This document shows, one piece after another, positions 24,323 to 32,240 of a stretch of DNA of 32,240 bases (its first letter is position 1; the number at the start of each line of letters is the position of its first letter). Location of the stretch: assembly GCF_008386565.1 (NCBI RefSeq), contig NZ_VUKA01000020.1, positions 1-32,240 on the forward strand. Direction: 5' to 3'. The DNA comes from Teichococcus oryzae. Its GTDB lineage: Bacteria; Pseudomonadota; Alphaproteobacteria; Acetobacterales; Acetobacteraceae. The notes under the pieces are model-generated. The model was given only the letters and a program-made list of their open reading frames with translations, ran no database searches and was not told the origin of the DNA. The position numbers and the translations under genes are program-made.

Positions 24323-26893
24323 ATGCCGTCATCGCCCTTGTCCGGCATCAGCCACGCCTATCTCGAGGCCATGCAACGCGCCTTCGAGGCCGACCCGGCC
24401 TCCGTGGAGCCGGGCTGGCGCGTGCTCTTCCAGGTACTCGCCGAGGCGGAGATTTCCCCGGATGCCGGCGCCGGCGCGCAGGCGCTGCGCGCGACGGAAT
24501 GGCGCGAGCGCGGGCACCTCCAGGCCCAACTCGATCCGCTGACCCCACGCACCCCGCCCGCCGATCCTCTCCAGGCGCTCTATGCCGGCACGCTGGCGGT
24601 GGAATCCGCTCATATCGACGATGCCGCCCGCCGCGCTTGGCTGCGCGCCGCCATGGAAGAGGGCGCGGGCCTTCCTGCCCCCGCCGAGCCGCGAGCGCTG
24701 CTGGCCGAGCTGATCGCGGCGGAGGAGTTCGAGAGCCTGCTCGGCCGGAAGTTCCCGACCAAGAAGCGCTTCGGCGCCGAGGGAGCGGAGGCCGTGGTGC
24801 CGCTGCTGCGCCGCGTGCTGTCCCGCGCGGCGGCCGAGGGCATCCGCCGCGCCGTGATCGGCACCATGCACCGTGGCCGCCTGTCGCTGATGTCCAATGT
24901 GCTGGGCCGCGCCTTTGCCCGGCTGGTGGCGGAGGTGAAGGGCGCCCACCCCTTTCCCGCCGATCCGCCGCGCCCGGGCGACGTACCCTACCACCTGGGC
25001 CACGAGGCGGAGCTGGTGCTGGACGGGCATTCCATCACCGTCACCCTGTTGTCCAACCCCTCGCATCTGGAGGCGGTGGACCCGCTGGTGCTCGGCCGCG
25101 CCCGCGCCGCGCAGGACGTAGCGGGCGGCCCCGGCGCGGTGTTGCCCGTCATCCTGCACACCGATGCCGCGGTGGTCGGCCAGGGCGTGGTGGCCGAGTG
25201 CATCCAGCTCGCCGGTCCCGCCGGCTATTCGGTCGGCGGCACGGTGCATCTGGTCATCAACAACCAGATCGGCTTCACCACCGAGCCGGGGGAGGCACGC
25301 ACCTCCCATCACTGCACCGGGCCGTGGAAGGCGGTGGACAGCGCCATCCTGCACGTCAATGGCGACGACCCGGAAGCCGTGGCCCGCGCCGCCGACATTG
25401 CCCTCGCCTGGCGGCAAGCCCAGGGCTGCGACGCGGTGGTGGACCTCGTCTGCTACCGCCGCAACGGCCACAACGAGATCGACGAGCCTGGCTTCACCCA
25501 GCCGCGCCTTTACGCCCGCATCGCCGAGCAGGTGCCGGTGGCCCGCGCCTTCGCCGCCCGGCTGGTGGCCGCGGGCGTGGTAACGGAGGCGGAGGTGGCC
25601 GCGCTCACGGAAGCCGCGCGTGTCCGCTTCCAGGCCGGGTTCGAGGAGGCCGCCAGCCACCGCGTCAACGAGAGCGGCTACCCGCCCCGCCCACCGCGCC
25701 GCGCCGCCGAGACCGGCGTCGCCGCGCCCGTGCTGGAGGAGATCGCCACGGCCTTGGCGGCGGCGCCCGAGGGCATGGCGCTGCACCCCCGCATGAACCG
25801 CGTGCTGCGCCAGCGCGTGCTGGACCCGGCGGGCATCCCCTGGCCCTCGGCAGAGGCGCTGGCCTTTGGCAGCCTGCTGCTTCAGGGCGTGCCGGTGCGC
25901 CTGTCCGGGCAGGACGTGGTGCGCGGCGCCTTTTCCCACCGCCATTTCGCGCTCTCCGACGCCGCCAGCGGCACACGGCATGTGGGGCTGAATGCCCTGG
26001 CGCCGGACCAGGGGCACTTCCAGGCCTTCAACAGCCCGCTTTCCGAGTATGCAGTGCTGGGCTTCGAGTACGGCTACAGCCTGGAGCGGCCGGAGGCGCT
26101 GGTGATCTGGGAAGCGCAGTTCGGCGACTTCGCCAATGGCGCGCAGATCGTCATCGACCAGTTCATCGCCGCCGCCGAGGCGAAATGGTGCGACCCCTCG
26201 CGCCTCGTGCTGCTGCTGCCGCAAGGTCTGGAGGGGCAGGGGCCGGAGCATTCCTCGGCCCGGCTGGAGCGTTACCTACAATTGGCGGCGGGGGAGAACC
26301 TGCGGATAGTGCAGCCCTCCACCCCGGCCAACTATTTCCACCTGCTGCGCGAGCAGGCGCTCGGCCACCACGACTGCCCACTGGTGGTGATGAGCCCGAA
26401 GAAGCTGTTGCGCCTGCCGGAGGCGCTCTCCCCCCTCGCCGACTTCTTGCCTGGCACCAGCTTCCACCCCGTCCTTGCCTCGGCGCCCGCCTCTGGCCCG
26501 GTGGAGACGGTGCTGCTCTGCTCGGGCAAGATCGCCTACGAGTTGGAGGAGGTGCGCGCGGCGCGCGGTGCGACGGAGGTCGCCATCCTGCGGCTGGAGC
26601 GGCTCTACCCACTGCCCGCCGCCGAAATCGCTAGGCAGCTGCGCCGCTGGCCGCGCGCCCGGCTGCTCTGGGTGCAGGAGGAACCGGAAAACATGGGCGC
26701 CTGGCGCTGGCTGGACCGTCAGCTTGAAACCATTGCGACGGAAGCGGGCTGCCTGCACCCGCGTGCCGCCTATGCCGGGCGGCCGGCCTCGCCCTCGCCC
26801 GCCGGCAGCTTCCACGGCGCGCATGACGACGACCAGCGCGCCATCCTGGAACAGGCCTTCGCCGCCACCCGCGCCGGGAGCCGCGTGGCATGA
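24323..26893 (+). CDS. 2-oxoglutarate dehydrogenase-type E1 component (short SucA paralogue)
   Basis: The 856-residue TPP enzyme follows the SucA/DHTKD1 plan. A short N-terminal helix (HAYLEAMQRAF, about 11-21) is followed by MHRGRLSLMSNVLG (182-195), SNPSHLEAVDP, NNQIGFTT, NGDDPEAVARAADIALAW and YRRNGHNEIDEP. The C-terminal pyrimidine and transketolase-C regions have LSGQDVVRGAFSHRHF, PQGLEGQGPEHSSARLER and SPKKLLRLPE. It should decarboxylate a 2-oxo dicarboxylate and pass the acyl group to a lipoyl E2. HRGRL occurs some 75 residues earlier than I recall for E. coli SucA, so the N-terminal region is reduced. No E2 or E3 gene is adjacent, so it would borrow the host's. The context with Mct and Mcd suggests a branched substrate, not 2-oxoglutarate. 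The start at 24323 fits the E1 N-terminus. It overlaps mct by ATGA. Confidence 0.9.
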   Translation: MPSSPLSGISHAYLEAMQRAFEADPASVEPGWRVLFQVLAEAEISPDAGAGAQALRATEWRERGHLQAQLDPLTPRTPPADPLQALYAGTLAVESAHIDDAARRAWLRAAMEEGAGLPAPAEPRALLAELIAAEEFESLLGRKFPTKKRFGAEGAEAVVPLLRRVLSRAAAEGIRRAVIGTMHRGRLSLMSNVLGRAFARLVAEVKGAHPFPADPPRPGDVPYHLGHEAELVLDGHSITVTLLSNPSHLEAVDPLVLGRARAAQDVAGGPGAVLPVILHTDAAVVGQGVVAECIQLAGPAGYSVGGTVHLVINNQIGFTTEPGEARTSHHCTGPWKAVDSAILHVNGDDPEAVARAADIALAWRQAQGCDAVVDLVCYRRNGHNEIDEPGFTQPRLYARIAEQVPVARAFAARLVAAGVVTEAEVAALTEAARVRFQAGFEEAASHRVNESGYPPRPPRRAAETGVAAPVLEEIATALAAAPEGMALHPRMNRVLRQRVLDPAGIPWPSAEALAFGSLLLQGVPVRLSGQDVVRGAFSHRHFALSDAASGTRHVGLNALAPDQGHFQAFNSPLSEYAVLGFEYGYSLERPEALVIWEAQFGDFANGAQIVIDQFIAAAEAKWCDPSRLVLLLPQGLEGQGPEHSSARLERYLQLAAGENLRIVQPSTPANYFHLLREQALGHHDCPLVVMSPKKLLRLPEALSPLADFLPGTSFHPVLASAPASGPVETVLLCSGKIAYELEEVRAARGATEVAILRLERLYPLPAAEIARQLRRWPRARLLWVQEEPENMGAWRWLDRQLETIATEAGCLHPRAAYAGRPASPSPAGSFHGAHDDDQRAILEQAFAATRAGSRVA

Positions 26894-28137
26894 GCGGGGG
26901 CATCCTGGAGGCGCTGCGTGTCGTTGAGGTCTCGGCCTTCATCGCCGCGCCGGTTGGCGGCATGACGCTGGCGCAGCTCGGCGCGGAGGTAATCCGCATC
27001 GACCCGATCGGCGGCAACATCGACTATCGCCGCTGGCCGCTCGCCCCCTCGGGCAGCAGCATCTACTGGGCCAGCCTGAACCGCGGCAAGCGCTCGGTCG
27101 CTCTCGCCCTGAACACACCGGAAGGGCAGGAGATCGCCCGCGCGCTGATCGCCCGTCCGGATTCACCGGACCAAACGGGCGGCATCCTGCTCACCAACCT
27201 GCCCGCCGCCGGCTGGATGAGCCACGAAGCCCTGTCCCGCCACCGGGCGGACCTCATCATGTTGCGTCTGACCGGCAACCACGATGGCAGCGGCGCAGTG
27301 GACTACACGGTAAACTGCGCCTCCGGCTTTCCCATCGCCACGGGGCGGGACGCGGCGCCGGTGAACCACGTGCTGCCGGCCTGGGACATCGCCGCCGGGC
27401 TTTACCTGACCACCGGCCTGCTGGCGGCGGAGCGGGCGCGGCGCAAGGACGGCCAGGGCCGCGAGGTGACGCTGGCGCTCTCCGACGTGATGCTCGCCAG
27501 CGTCGGCAACCTTGGCTACCTGGCCGATGTGCAGGTGAACGGCACGGTGCGCCCGCCCATGGGCAACGACCTCTACGGCGCGCTGGGGCGGGACTTCATG
27601 ACACGCGACGGACGCTCGGTGATGATCGTCGCCATCTCCAACCGGCAGTGGCGCGCCATCGGCAAGGCCACAGGGCTGACGGAGAAGTTCGCCATGATCG
27701 GGCCGATGATGGAGGTGGACCTCGACACGGAGGGCGGCCGCTTCCAGGCGCGCGGCGCCATCTTCGCCCTGCTGGAGCACTGGTGCGCGGGGCGCAGCCT
27801 GGCCGAGATCGCCGCGGCCTTCGCCGGCAGTGGCGTGCTCTGGGGTCCCTACCAGGATTTCGGACAGCTCCTGGCCGAGGACCCGCGCTGCTCGGAGGCG
27901 AACCCGATGTTCGGGCGGATCGACCAGCCGGGGATTGGTAACATCCTGGCGCCCGCCGGGCCGCTCGGCTTCACCGGCCAGGCGCGCCTGCCGCCCCGCC
28001 CCGCCCCCATGCTGGGCCAGGACACGGACGAGGTGCTGGCCGAAATGCTGGGCCTATCCGCTGCCGCCATCGGCAAGCTGCACGACGCCGGCACCGTCGC
28101 CGGCCCCGCGTCCTTTGAAACAATCCAGGCGCGGTGA
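26890..28137 (+). CDS. mct: Mesaconyl-CoA C1-C4 CoA transferase (2-methylfumaryl-CoA isomerase)
   Basis: The 415-residue protein belongs to class III (CaiB/BaiF) CoA transferases. It shows the blocks I recall for Chloroflexus Mct: AFIAAPVGGMTLAQLGAEVI, DPIGGNIDYRRWP, VDYTVN, NHVLPAWDIAAGLYL with the catalytic Asp, YGALGRDF, and NPMFGRIDQPGIG. The C-terminus PAPMLGQDTDEVL and LHDAGTVAGP also fits. Mct moves CoA within one molecule, from C1 to C4 of mesaconate. Its start overlaps the E1 stop (ATGA), so the two are translationally coupled. In the known 3-hydroxypropionate bi-cycle it acts after mesaconyl-C1-CoA, which is exactly the product of the next gene. A hydratase and a citramalyl-CoA lyase would have to be encoded elsewhere. 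The call is made from memory of the family and needs an alignment. Confidence 0.85.
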   Translation: MSGGILEALRVVEVSAFIAAPVGGMTLAQLGAEVIRIDPIGGNIDYRRWPLAPSGSSIYWASLNRGKRSVALALNTPEGQEIARALIARPDSPDQTGGILLTNLPAAGWMSHEALSRHRADLIMLRLTGNHDGSGAVDYTVNCASGFPIATGRDAAPVNHVLPAWDIAAGLYLTTGLLAAERARRKDGQGREVTLALSDVMLASVGNLGYLADVQVNGTVRPPMGNDLYGALGRDFMTRDGRSVMIVAISNRQWRAIGKATGLTEKFAMIGPMMEVDLDTEGGRFQARGAIFALLEHWCAGRSLAEIAAAFAGSGVLWGPYQDFGQLLAEDPRCSEANPMFGRIDQPGIGNILAPAGPLGFTGQARLPPRPAPMLGQDTDEVLAEMLGLSAAAIGKLHDAGTVAGPASFETIQAR

Positions 28138-28145
28138 GGACACCC

Positions 28146-29807
28146 ATGCCCGACACCATCACCCTTCCCTCCCTCCTCACCCACTGCGCCACCCTGCTGG
28201 GCGCAGCCGAGCGTCTGCACGAAGCGACACGCCATGCCGTGGCGGCGCTGGTCTCACCTGGCGGCAAGCCCGACGCGGCGCGGCTGGAAACGCACCAATA
28301 CGCCGCCCACGGCCTGTCCTGGCAGGCCACTTATGTTGAGGCGCTGCGCCAGACCCTGGCCTGGGCGCGTGGGCTGGAGGAAGCTGGCAGGCTGAGCGGC
28401 GCGGAGCACGCCATCCTGCATCTGGGCTTCGCGGAATACGGCGCGCAGCTCGCTGGCGGCATTGCCATGAGCCAGTCGGAGATCATCCGCCCGGCCGAGA
28501 TGAGCGTGCCCGAAGCGGAGATCACCCGCTTCGCCGCGGAACCGGCGCTTGCCGCGCTGGCCGCCCGCCCGGGGCTGGAGGCGGCGCGCCGCGCGCTTGC
28601 CGCCGAGCTGGCCGAGGGCCGCTTCGGCGCACTGGGCCTGGATGACGAGGTGCTGGAAGCGACGCGAGAGCAGTTCCTCCGCTTCGCCGCCGCCGAGGTG
28701 GCGCCGCATGCTCAGGGGTGGCACACGCGGGACGAGCTGATCCCGCTGCCGTTGGTGGAGAAGCTGGCCGCCATGGGCGTGTTCGGCCTGACCGTGCCGG
28801 AAGAATTCGGCGGGCTCGGGCTCGGCAAGGTGGCGATGTGCCTGGTGTCCGAGGCGCTGAGCGGCGCCTATCTCGGCGTCGGCTCCCTCGGGACCCGTTC
28901 CGAGATCGCGGCGGAGCTGATCCGCCTCGGCGGCACAGAGAAGCAGAAGGCCCAGTGGCTGGAAAAGATTGCCACCGGCGAGATCCTGCCCACCGCCGTC
29001 TTCACCGAGCCCAACACCGGCTCCGACCTCGGCAGCCTGCGCACCCGCGCCGTGCGCGAGGGCGATGTCTACAAGATCCACGGCGCCAAGACCTGGATCA
29101 CCCACGGCGCGCGCTCGGACCTGATGACACTGCTGGTGCGCACCGACCCGGACGCCGCCGGCTACCGCGGCCTGTCCATGCTGCTGGCGCCGAAGCCGCG
29201 CGGCACGGACGGAGATCCCTTCCCCGCACCCGGCATGCAAGGCGCGGAGATCCCCGTGCTCGGCTACCGCGGCATGAAAGAATACGAGATCTCCTTCGAC
29301 GGCTTCGAGGTGCCGGCGGAGAACCTGCTCGGCGACATCGAGGGCCAGGGCTTCAAGCAGCTAATGGAAACTTTCGAGAGCGCGCGCATACAGACGGCAG
29401 CGCGGGCGCTGGGTGTGGCGCAGAACGCGCTGGAGCTTGGCCTGCGCTACGCGCAGGAGCGGGCGCAGTTCGGCAAGGCCATCCTCGATTTCCCGCGCGT
29501 GCACGCCAAGCTTGCCATGATGGCCGCCGAGACCATGATGGCGCGCCAGCTCAGCTATTTCGCCGCGCGGCAGAAGGATGCAGGACGGCGCTGCGACATC
29601 GAGGCCGGTATGGCCAAGTTGCTCGCCGCGCGTATCGCCTTCGCCAATGCCGACGGCGCGCTGCAGATCCATGGCGGCAACGGCTACGCGCTGGAATATC
29701 CAGTCAGCCGCGTACTCTGCGATGCACGTATCCTGTCCATCTTTGAGGGCGCGGCGGAGATCCAGGCGCAGGTGATCGCGCGAGGCCTGCTCGGCCGGGT
29801 GAACTGA
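28146..29807 (+). CDS. mcd: (2S)-methylsuccinyl-CoA dehydrogenase
   Basis: The 553-residue flavoprotein is an acyl-CoA dehydrogenase with an extra N-terminal domain of about 170 residues, the hallmark of Mcd from the ethylmalonyl-CoA pathway. The core has FGLTVPEEFGGLGLGKVAMC, GVGSLGTRSEIAAELI, TAVFTEPNTGSDLGSLRTRA, LGYRGMKEYEISFDGF, GQGFKQLMETFESARIQTA and QIHGGNGYALEYPVSRVL, which match Mcd closely. It oxidises (2S)-methylsuccinyl-CoA to mesaconyl-C1-CoA and passes electrons to ETF. The ATG at 28146 is favoured by GAGGA five bases before it; a GTG at 28134 overlaps the mct stop. No ethylmalonyl-CoA mutase or crotonyl-CoA reductase gene lies nearby, so this copy seems to serve another route. 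It could also be a relative with an altered substrate. Confidence 0.88.
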   Translation: MPDTITLPSLLTHCATLLGAAERLHEATRHAVAALVSPGGKPDAARLETHQYAAHGLSWQATYVEALRQTLAWARGLEEAGRLSGAEHAILHLGFAEYGAQLAGGIAMSQSEIIRPAEMSVPEAEITRFAAEPALAALAARPGLEAARRALAAELAEGRFGALGLDDEVLEATREQFLRFAAAEVAPHAQGWHTRDELIPLPLVEKLAAMGVFGLTVPEEFGGLGLGKVAMCLVSEALSGAYLGVGSLGTRSEIAAELIRLGGTEKQKAQWLEKIATGEILPTAVFTEPNTGSDLGSLRTRAVREGDVYKIHGAKTWITHGARSDLMTLLVRTDPDAAGYRGLSMLLAPKPRGTDGDPFPAPGMQGAEIPVLGYRGMKEYEISFDGFEVPAENLLGDIEGQGFKQLMETFESARIQTAARALGVAQNALELGLRYAQERAQFGKAILDFPRVHAKLAMMAAETMMARQLSYFAARQKDAGRRCDIEAGMAKLLAARIAFANADGALQIHGGNGYALEYPVSRVLCDARILSIFEGAAEIQAQVIARGLLGRVN

Positions 29808-29860
29808 ACGACCATGCCCGAGGCGCCGGTACAGGCGCGGGGCCAAACTGGGAGAATTCC

Positions 29861-30853
29861 ATGCAGCACATGATCCGACGCCGCGGCCTGGCCACGGCGG
29901 GCACAGCCCTCATCGCCACCCTCCTCTCACGCGCCGGACCGGCCCGCGCCGAGGGCTGGCCGCAGCGGCCCGTCACGATCATCATTGGCTTTCCGCCGGG
30001 CACGGCGACCGACAGCGTGGGCCGCCTTCTCGCCGACCGCTTGTCGCAGAGGCTGGGGCAGCGCTTTCTCATCGAGAACCGCAGCGGCCAGGGCGGCTCG
30101 ATCGGCGCCACTGCGGTGGCCCGCGCGGCGCCGGACGGCTACACCCTCACTATTGGCGCCTCCGCCCCGCAGGCGATCAACCCACATATCTATCCTGACC
30201 TGCCCTATGACCCCCGCAAGGATTTCACGCCAATTCAGCAGCTGGTGCAGCTGCCCTATCTACTCGTCGCGGGAAATCACACCGGCTTCAGCAGTCTAGG
30301 CGACATCGTAGCCAAAGCGCGCGCACAGCCCGGCGCCGTGAGTTATGCCACCACCGGGAATGGCACCACCTCGCAGCTGCTGATGGCGATGCTGATCAAG
30401 GAAGCGGGTTTGCAGATGACACACGTGCCTTATCGCGGCACGGCGCAGTCTCTCACCGACATCGTAGCGGGGCGGGTGGACGTCACCTTCGATACCATGA
30501 TCGGCACACTGCCTTTCGCGCAGGATGGCAGAGTGCGCGCCATCGCTGTGGGCACTAAACAGCGTGTGCCGAATGTGCCGAATGTGCCGACCACAGCGGA
30601 AGGTGGGCTTCCCGGTGTGCAGGGAGGTGCGTGGCTCGGCATGCTTGCACCAGCCGGCGTACCCGGGCCGATTGTTCAGCGGCTGTCCACCGAGGTCGCG
30701 CAGATTCTGGAAGATGCGGCCTTCCGCAAGGCCATCATGGATATGGGAGCAGTGGTGGACCCCGCCGGGCCTGAGGCCTTCGCAAAGGTAGTTCGGGATG
30801 ATTACGACCGTTGGGGCGAGATCGTCCGCGTTACAGGCACAAAACTAGAGTAG
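29861..30853 (+). CDS. Bug-family periplasmic solute receptor (TctC-like)
   Basis: The 330-residue protein has a twin-Arg-like N-terminus (MIRRRGLATAGTALIATLL) ending near GPARAEG. The Bug fold follows: WPQRPVTIIIGFPPGTATD, IENRSGQGGSIGATAVARA, DGYTLTIG, HVPYRGTAQSLTDIVAGRVD and TTAEGGLPGVQGGAW. It should bind a carboxylate in the periplasm. A 9-base unit GTGCCGAAT is repeated almost three times near 30566-30590, giving RVPNVPNVPTT in the loop before the conserved PTTAE. It follows mcd by 53 bases and probably belongs to that operon, so its ligand may be the pathway's entry substrate. The start at 29861 has GGGAG 7 bases upstream. No TctA or TctB genes are present. Confidence 0.92.
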   Translation: MQHMIRRRGLATAGTALIATLLSRAGPARAEGWPQRPVTIIIGFPPGTATDSVGRLLADRLSQRLGQRFLIENRSGQGGSIGATAVARAAPDGYTLTIGASAPQAINPHIYPDLPYDPRKDFTPIQQLVQLPYLLVAGNHTGFSSLGDIVAKARAQPGAVSYATTGNGTTSQLLMAMLIKEAGLQMTHVPYRGTAQSLTDIVAGRVDVTFDTMIGTLPFAQDGRVRAIAVGTKQRVPNVPNVPTTAEGGLPGVQGGAWLGMLAPAGVPGPIVQRLSTEVAQILEDAAFRKAIMDMGAVVDPAGPEAFAKVVRDDYDRWGEIVRVTGTKLE

Positions 30854-31013
30854 AAACTATCGCAACGTCGCTAAGGTTCGCAGAGGACTGGCAGACCCGC
30901 TCGTGCCGGGCAAACAGCTCTTGGCGGAATGATCGATGCCGAAGTGCCGCCCGGGTTATTGAGGTAGGATGCCGCTCCCGCATCTGGCGTGGGCCCAAAG
31001 CAAGAGAGCTCGT

Positions 31014-31796
31014 ATGGACATCAGGCTGGACGGCCGCACGGCCATGATCACCGGCGGCAGCAAGGGCATCGGCCTGGCCATCGCCACCCGCATGGCGGCG
31101 AGCGGCGCGGATGTGGCACTGCTGGCGCGGCGGGCGGAGGTTCTGGAGGCGGCGAAGCAGGCGGTGGGCCGGACCGCCAGGGGCCGCGTACTGACGGTGG
31201 CCTGCGACGTATCCCAGGCCGCGGAGGTCGCGCGAGCCCACGACGCTGTCATGGCCGGCCTGGGCCGGGTGGACATCCTGGTGAACAATGCCGGCACCTC
31301 GCAGACCGGCGCCTTCACGACCATCACGGATGAGGTGTGGCAGGCCGATCTGGACCTGAAGCTCTTCGCCGCCATCCGCCTCGCCCGGCTGGCCTGGCCA
31401 CAGATGGCCGAGCGGCACTGGGGGCGGATCATCAACGTGCTGAACATCGGTGCGAAGGCACCGAAGGCCGGCTCGGCTCCGACGGCGGTGTCGCGGGCGG
31501 CGGGCATGGCGTTGACCAAGATCCTGGCCGGCGAAGGAGCGCCCCACAACATCCTGGTGAACGCTCTGCATGTTGGCCTGATCGAGAGCGACCAGTGGGT
31601 CCGCCGGCACGCGCAACAGCAGGCCGGCTCAACCTATGACGACTTCCTGGCGGAAATGGGCAAGGGCATCCCCATGGGCCGCGTCGGCACGGCAGAGGAG
31701 TTCGCCAACCTCGCCTGCTTCCTGGCATCGGACGCCGCCAGCTACGTCACCGGAACCTCCATCAACGTGGATGGCAATCTGTCGCCGGTGATGTAG
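31014..31796 (+). CDS. SDR-fold protein with substituted catalytic residues
   Basis: The 260-residue protein has the classical short-chain dehydrogenase fold. The cofactor loop is TGGSKGIG (residues 13-20), the acid patch is CDVSQ, NNAG is present at about 91-94, and the C-terminal VTGTSINVDGN is typical. The active site is not classical: the YxxxK position reads TAVSR in GSAPTAVSRAAGMALTK, so Tyr is Thr and Lys is Arg. The Ser expected 13 residues earlier is Asn (INVLNIG). Normal hydride transfer chemistry is therefore doubtful although NAD(P) could still bind. I recall other SDR sequences with this T...R pattern, so it may be a real subgroup rather than decay. The frame is open and intact. 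It lies 160 bases after the receptor gene; its role in the pathway is unclear. Confidence 0.85.
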   Translation: MDIRLDGRTAMITGGSKGIGLAIATRMAASGADVALLARRAEVLEAAKQAVGRTARGRVLTVACDVSQAAEVARAHDAVMAGLGRVDILVNNAGTSQTGAFTTITDEVWQADLDLKLFAAIRLARLAWPQMAERHWGRIINVLNIGAKAPKAGSAPTAVSRAAGMALTKILAGEGAPHNILVNALHVGLIESDQWVRRHAQQQAGSTYDDFLAEMGKGIPMGRVGTAEEFANLACFLASDAASYVTGTSINVDGNLSPVM

Positions 31797-31883
31797 CTGT
31801 CACCCTTCTCTCTTACCTCTAACATAACGTGTCACTTGGCTTCCTCCCGCTATCGCTTTCGATAATCATTCATCTCGTGCGGC

Positions 31884-32240
31884 TTGAAGGAGGTGCCTTC
31901 CTCCCCCTCCACGACGACCGACCTGATAACGCGATATTCGACCTCACTGCCGCGGTCGGCCTTCGTGCAGGCGGTGTTGCTACCGCATTATGGCTCCTTC
32001 GCCGTTGTGCTGGGTGCCTGCGCGGTGTCAGCATGCTTCCTTCCGCATCGCGAGCACCCGGGCGGCACTGTGGTCGCGACCTGGTAGGATTTGCCAGCCC
32101 GCATGGCGGGAGTGACGGCGCTTGTCGTGACCCTCACCGCGGCCGCTGTGTGGGTTGGTCCGAAAGTCGTGTCATGCTTTCGAGCTTCCCGATTTTCAGC
32201 GCCATCCTGGTCGTCTTTGCCCACCGGATGCGGGGAGCGT
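31884..32240 (+). pseudogene. Decayed membrane-protein gene, cut by the window end
   Basis: One plus-strand frame reads HYGSFAVVLGACAVSA, then after an in-frame TAG (32085-32087) DLPARMAGVTALVVTLTAAA and WVGPKV. A one-base shift near 32165 then gives MLSSFPIFSAILVVFAHRMRG. In order these resemble a family of small bacterial membrane proteins of about 220 residues that contain 'LPxRM', 'LGP..SG' and 'FP...AVLAVFAHR..G'. The stop codon and frameshift suggest a pseudogene. The family has no known function to me and the true start is uncertain; the segment 31797-31883 before it holds no gene that I can see. Confidence 0.4.

Noticed and set aside
24329-26251. A 640-codon minus-strand frame opposite the E1 gene
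   Set aside because: Antisense shadow of a conserved enzyme with His/Gly/Arg-rich translation.
23002-26634. A 1210-codon open frame on the plus strand
   Set aside because: It runs antisense to the LysR gene and then in the wrong frame through the E1 gene. Long shadow frames are expected in GC-rich DNA, and the translation is low-complexity Arg/Gly/Pro.
30566-30590. Tandem 9-base repeat GTGCCGAAT
   Set aside because: It keeps the reading frame and falls in a variable loop of the Bug receptor, so it is most likely ordinary slippage without special function.
1-32240. CRISPR arrays, tRNA or rRNA genes
   Set aside because: No regularly spaced repeats and no cloverleaf or rRNA sequence was recognised by eye; in particular no tRNA was seen at the island edge near 17280.

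Overview
The window reads as very GC-rich alphaproteobacterial DNA. The most likely source is the Acetobacteraceae (Roseomonas-like), because of the two Bug-type solute receptors, the MobF/TraA-type relaxase, a DUF6481 protein, a MucR-like motif and the composition. This placement is an inference; no rRNA or tRNA gene is present to confirm it.

Positions 1-2518 are mobile-element debris: the C-terminal end of an IS5-type transposase, then an IS91-family element (about 125-2330) with an internally deleted tyrosine recombinase and a complete-looking HUH transposase, framed by near-identical inverted repeats and hairpins. Positions 2519-5070 (minus) hold a GAF-PAS-PAS-HisKA-HATPase-REC hybrid histidine kinase interrupted by one frameshift.

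Positions 5245-17280 look like a plasmid- or ICE-derived island. A MobF relaxase/helicase and a small coiled-coil partner (ATGA overlap) run leftwards. A three-gene operon resembling stbABC of MobF plasmids (small basic protein, ParA-like protein with an abnormal P-loop, one-pass membrane protein) runs rightwards. The spacer between them carries a perfect inverted repeat and GTGTCCC repeats, so it is the natural place for oriT and the control sites. Cargo follows: a small unknown protein, a Uma2-type nuclease, a DEDDh exonuclease, a secreted Snc-type nuclease, an MFS transporter, a DUF6481 protein, a MucR-like protein without zinc finger, a decayed second copy of the exonuclease C-terminus and a shortened HU. 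The island ends inside a LysR gene whose 3' two thirds are missing, which gives a sharp boundary near 17263-17280.

Positions 17263-31796 are a catabolic region: truncated LysR, a TPP enzyme, a D-2-hydroxyacid dehydrogenase and a Bug receptor (rightwards); an FAD-linked 2-hydroxyacid dehydrogenase and an intact LysR (leftwards); then a rightward operon of a short 2-oxoglutarate-dehydrogenase-type E1, mesaconyl-CoA C1-C4 transferase (Mct), (2S)-methylsuccinyl-CoA dehydrogenase (Mcd), a second Bug receptor and an SDR-fold protein. The order E1-Mct-Mcd suggests an undescribed route: a branched 2-oxo acid such as 3-methyl-2-oxoglutarate would be converted to methylsuccinyl-CoA, mesaconyl-C1-CoA and mesaconyl-C4-CoA, feeding citramalyl-CoA cleavage. 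A shared 15-bp motif lies upstream of the E1 operon and of the FAD dehydrogenase, with a weaker copy before the TPP enzyme, so one LysR regulon may cover all three units. The window ends in a decayed membrane-protein gene.
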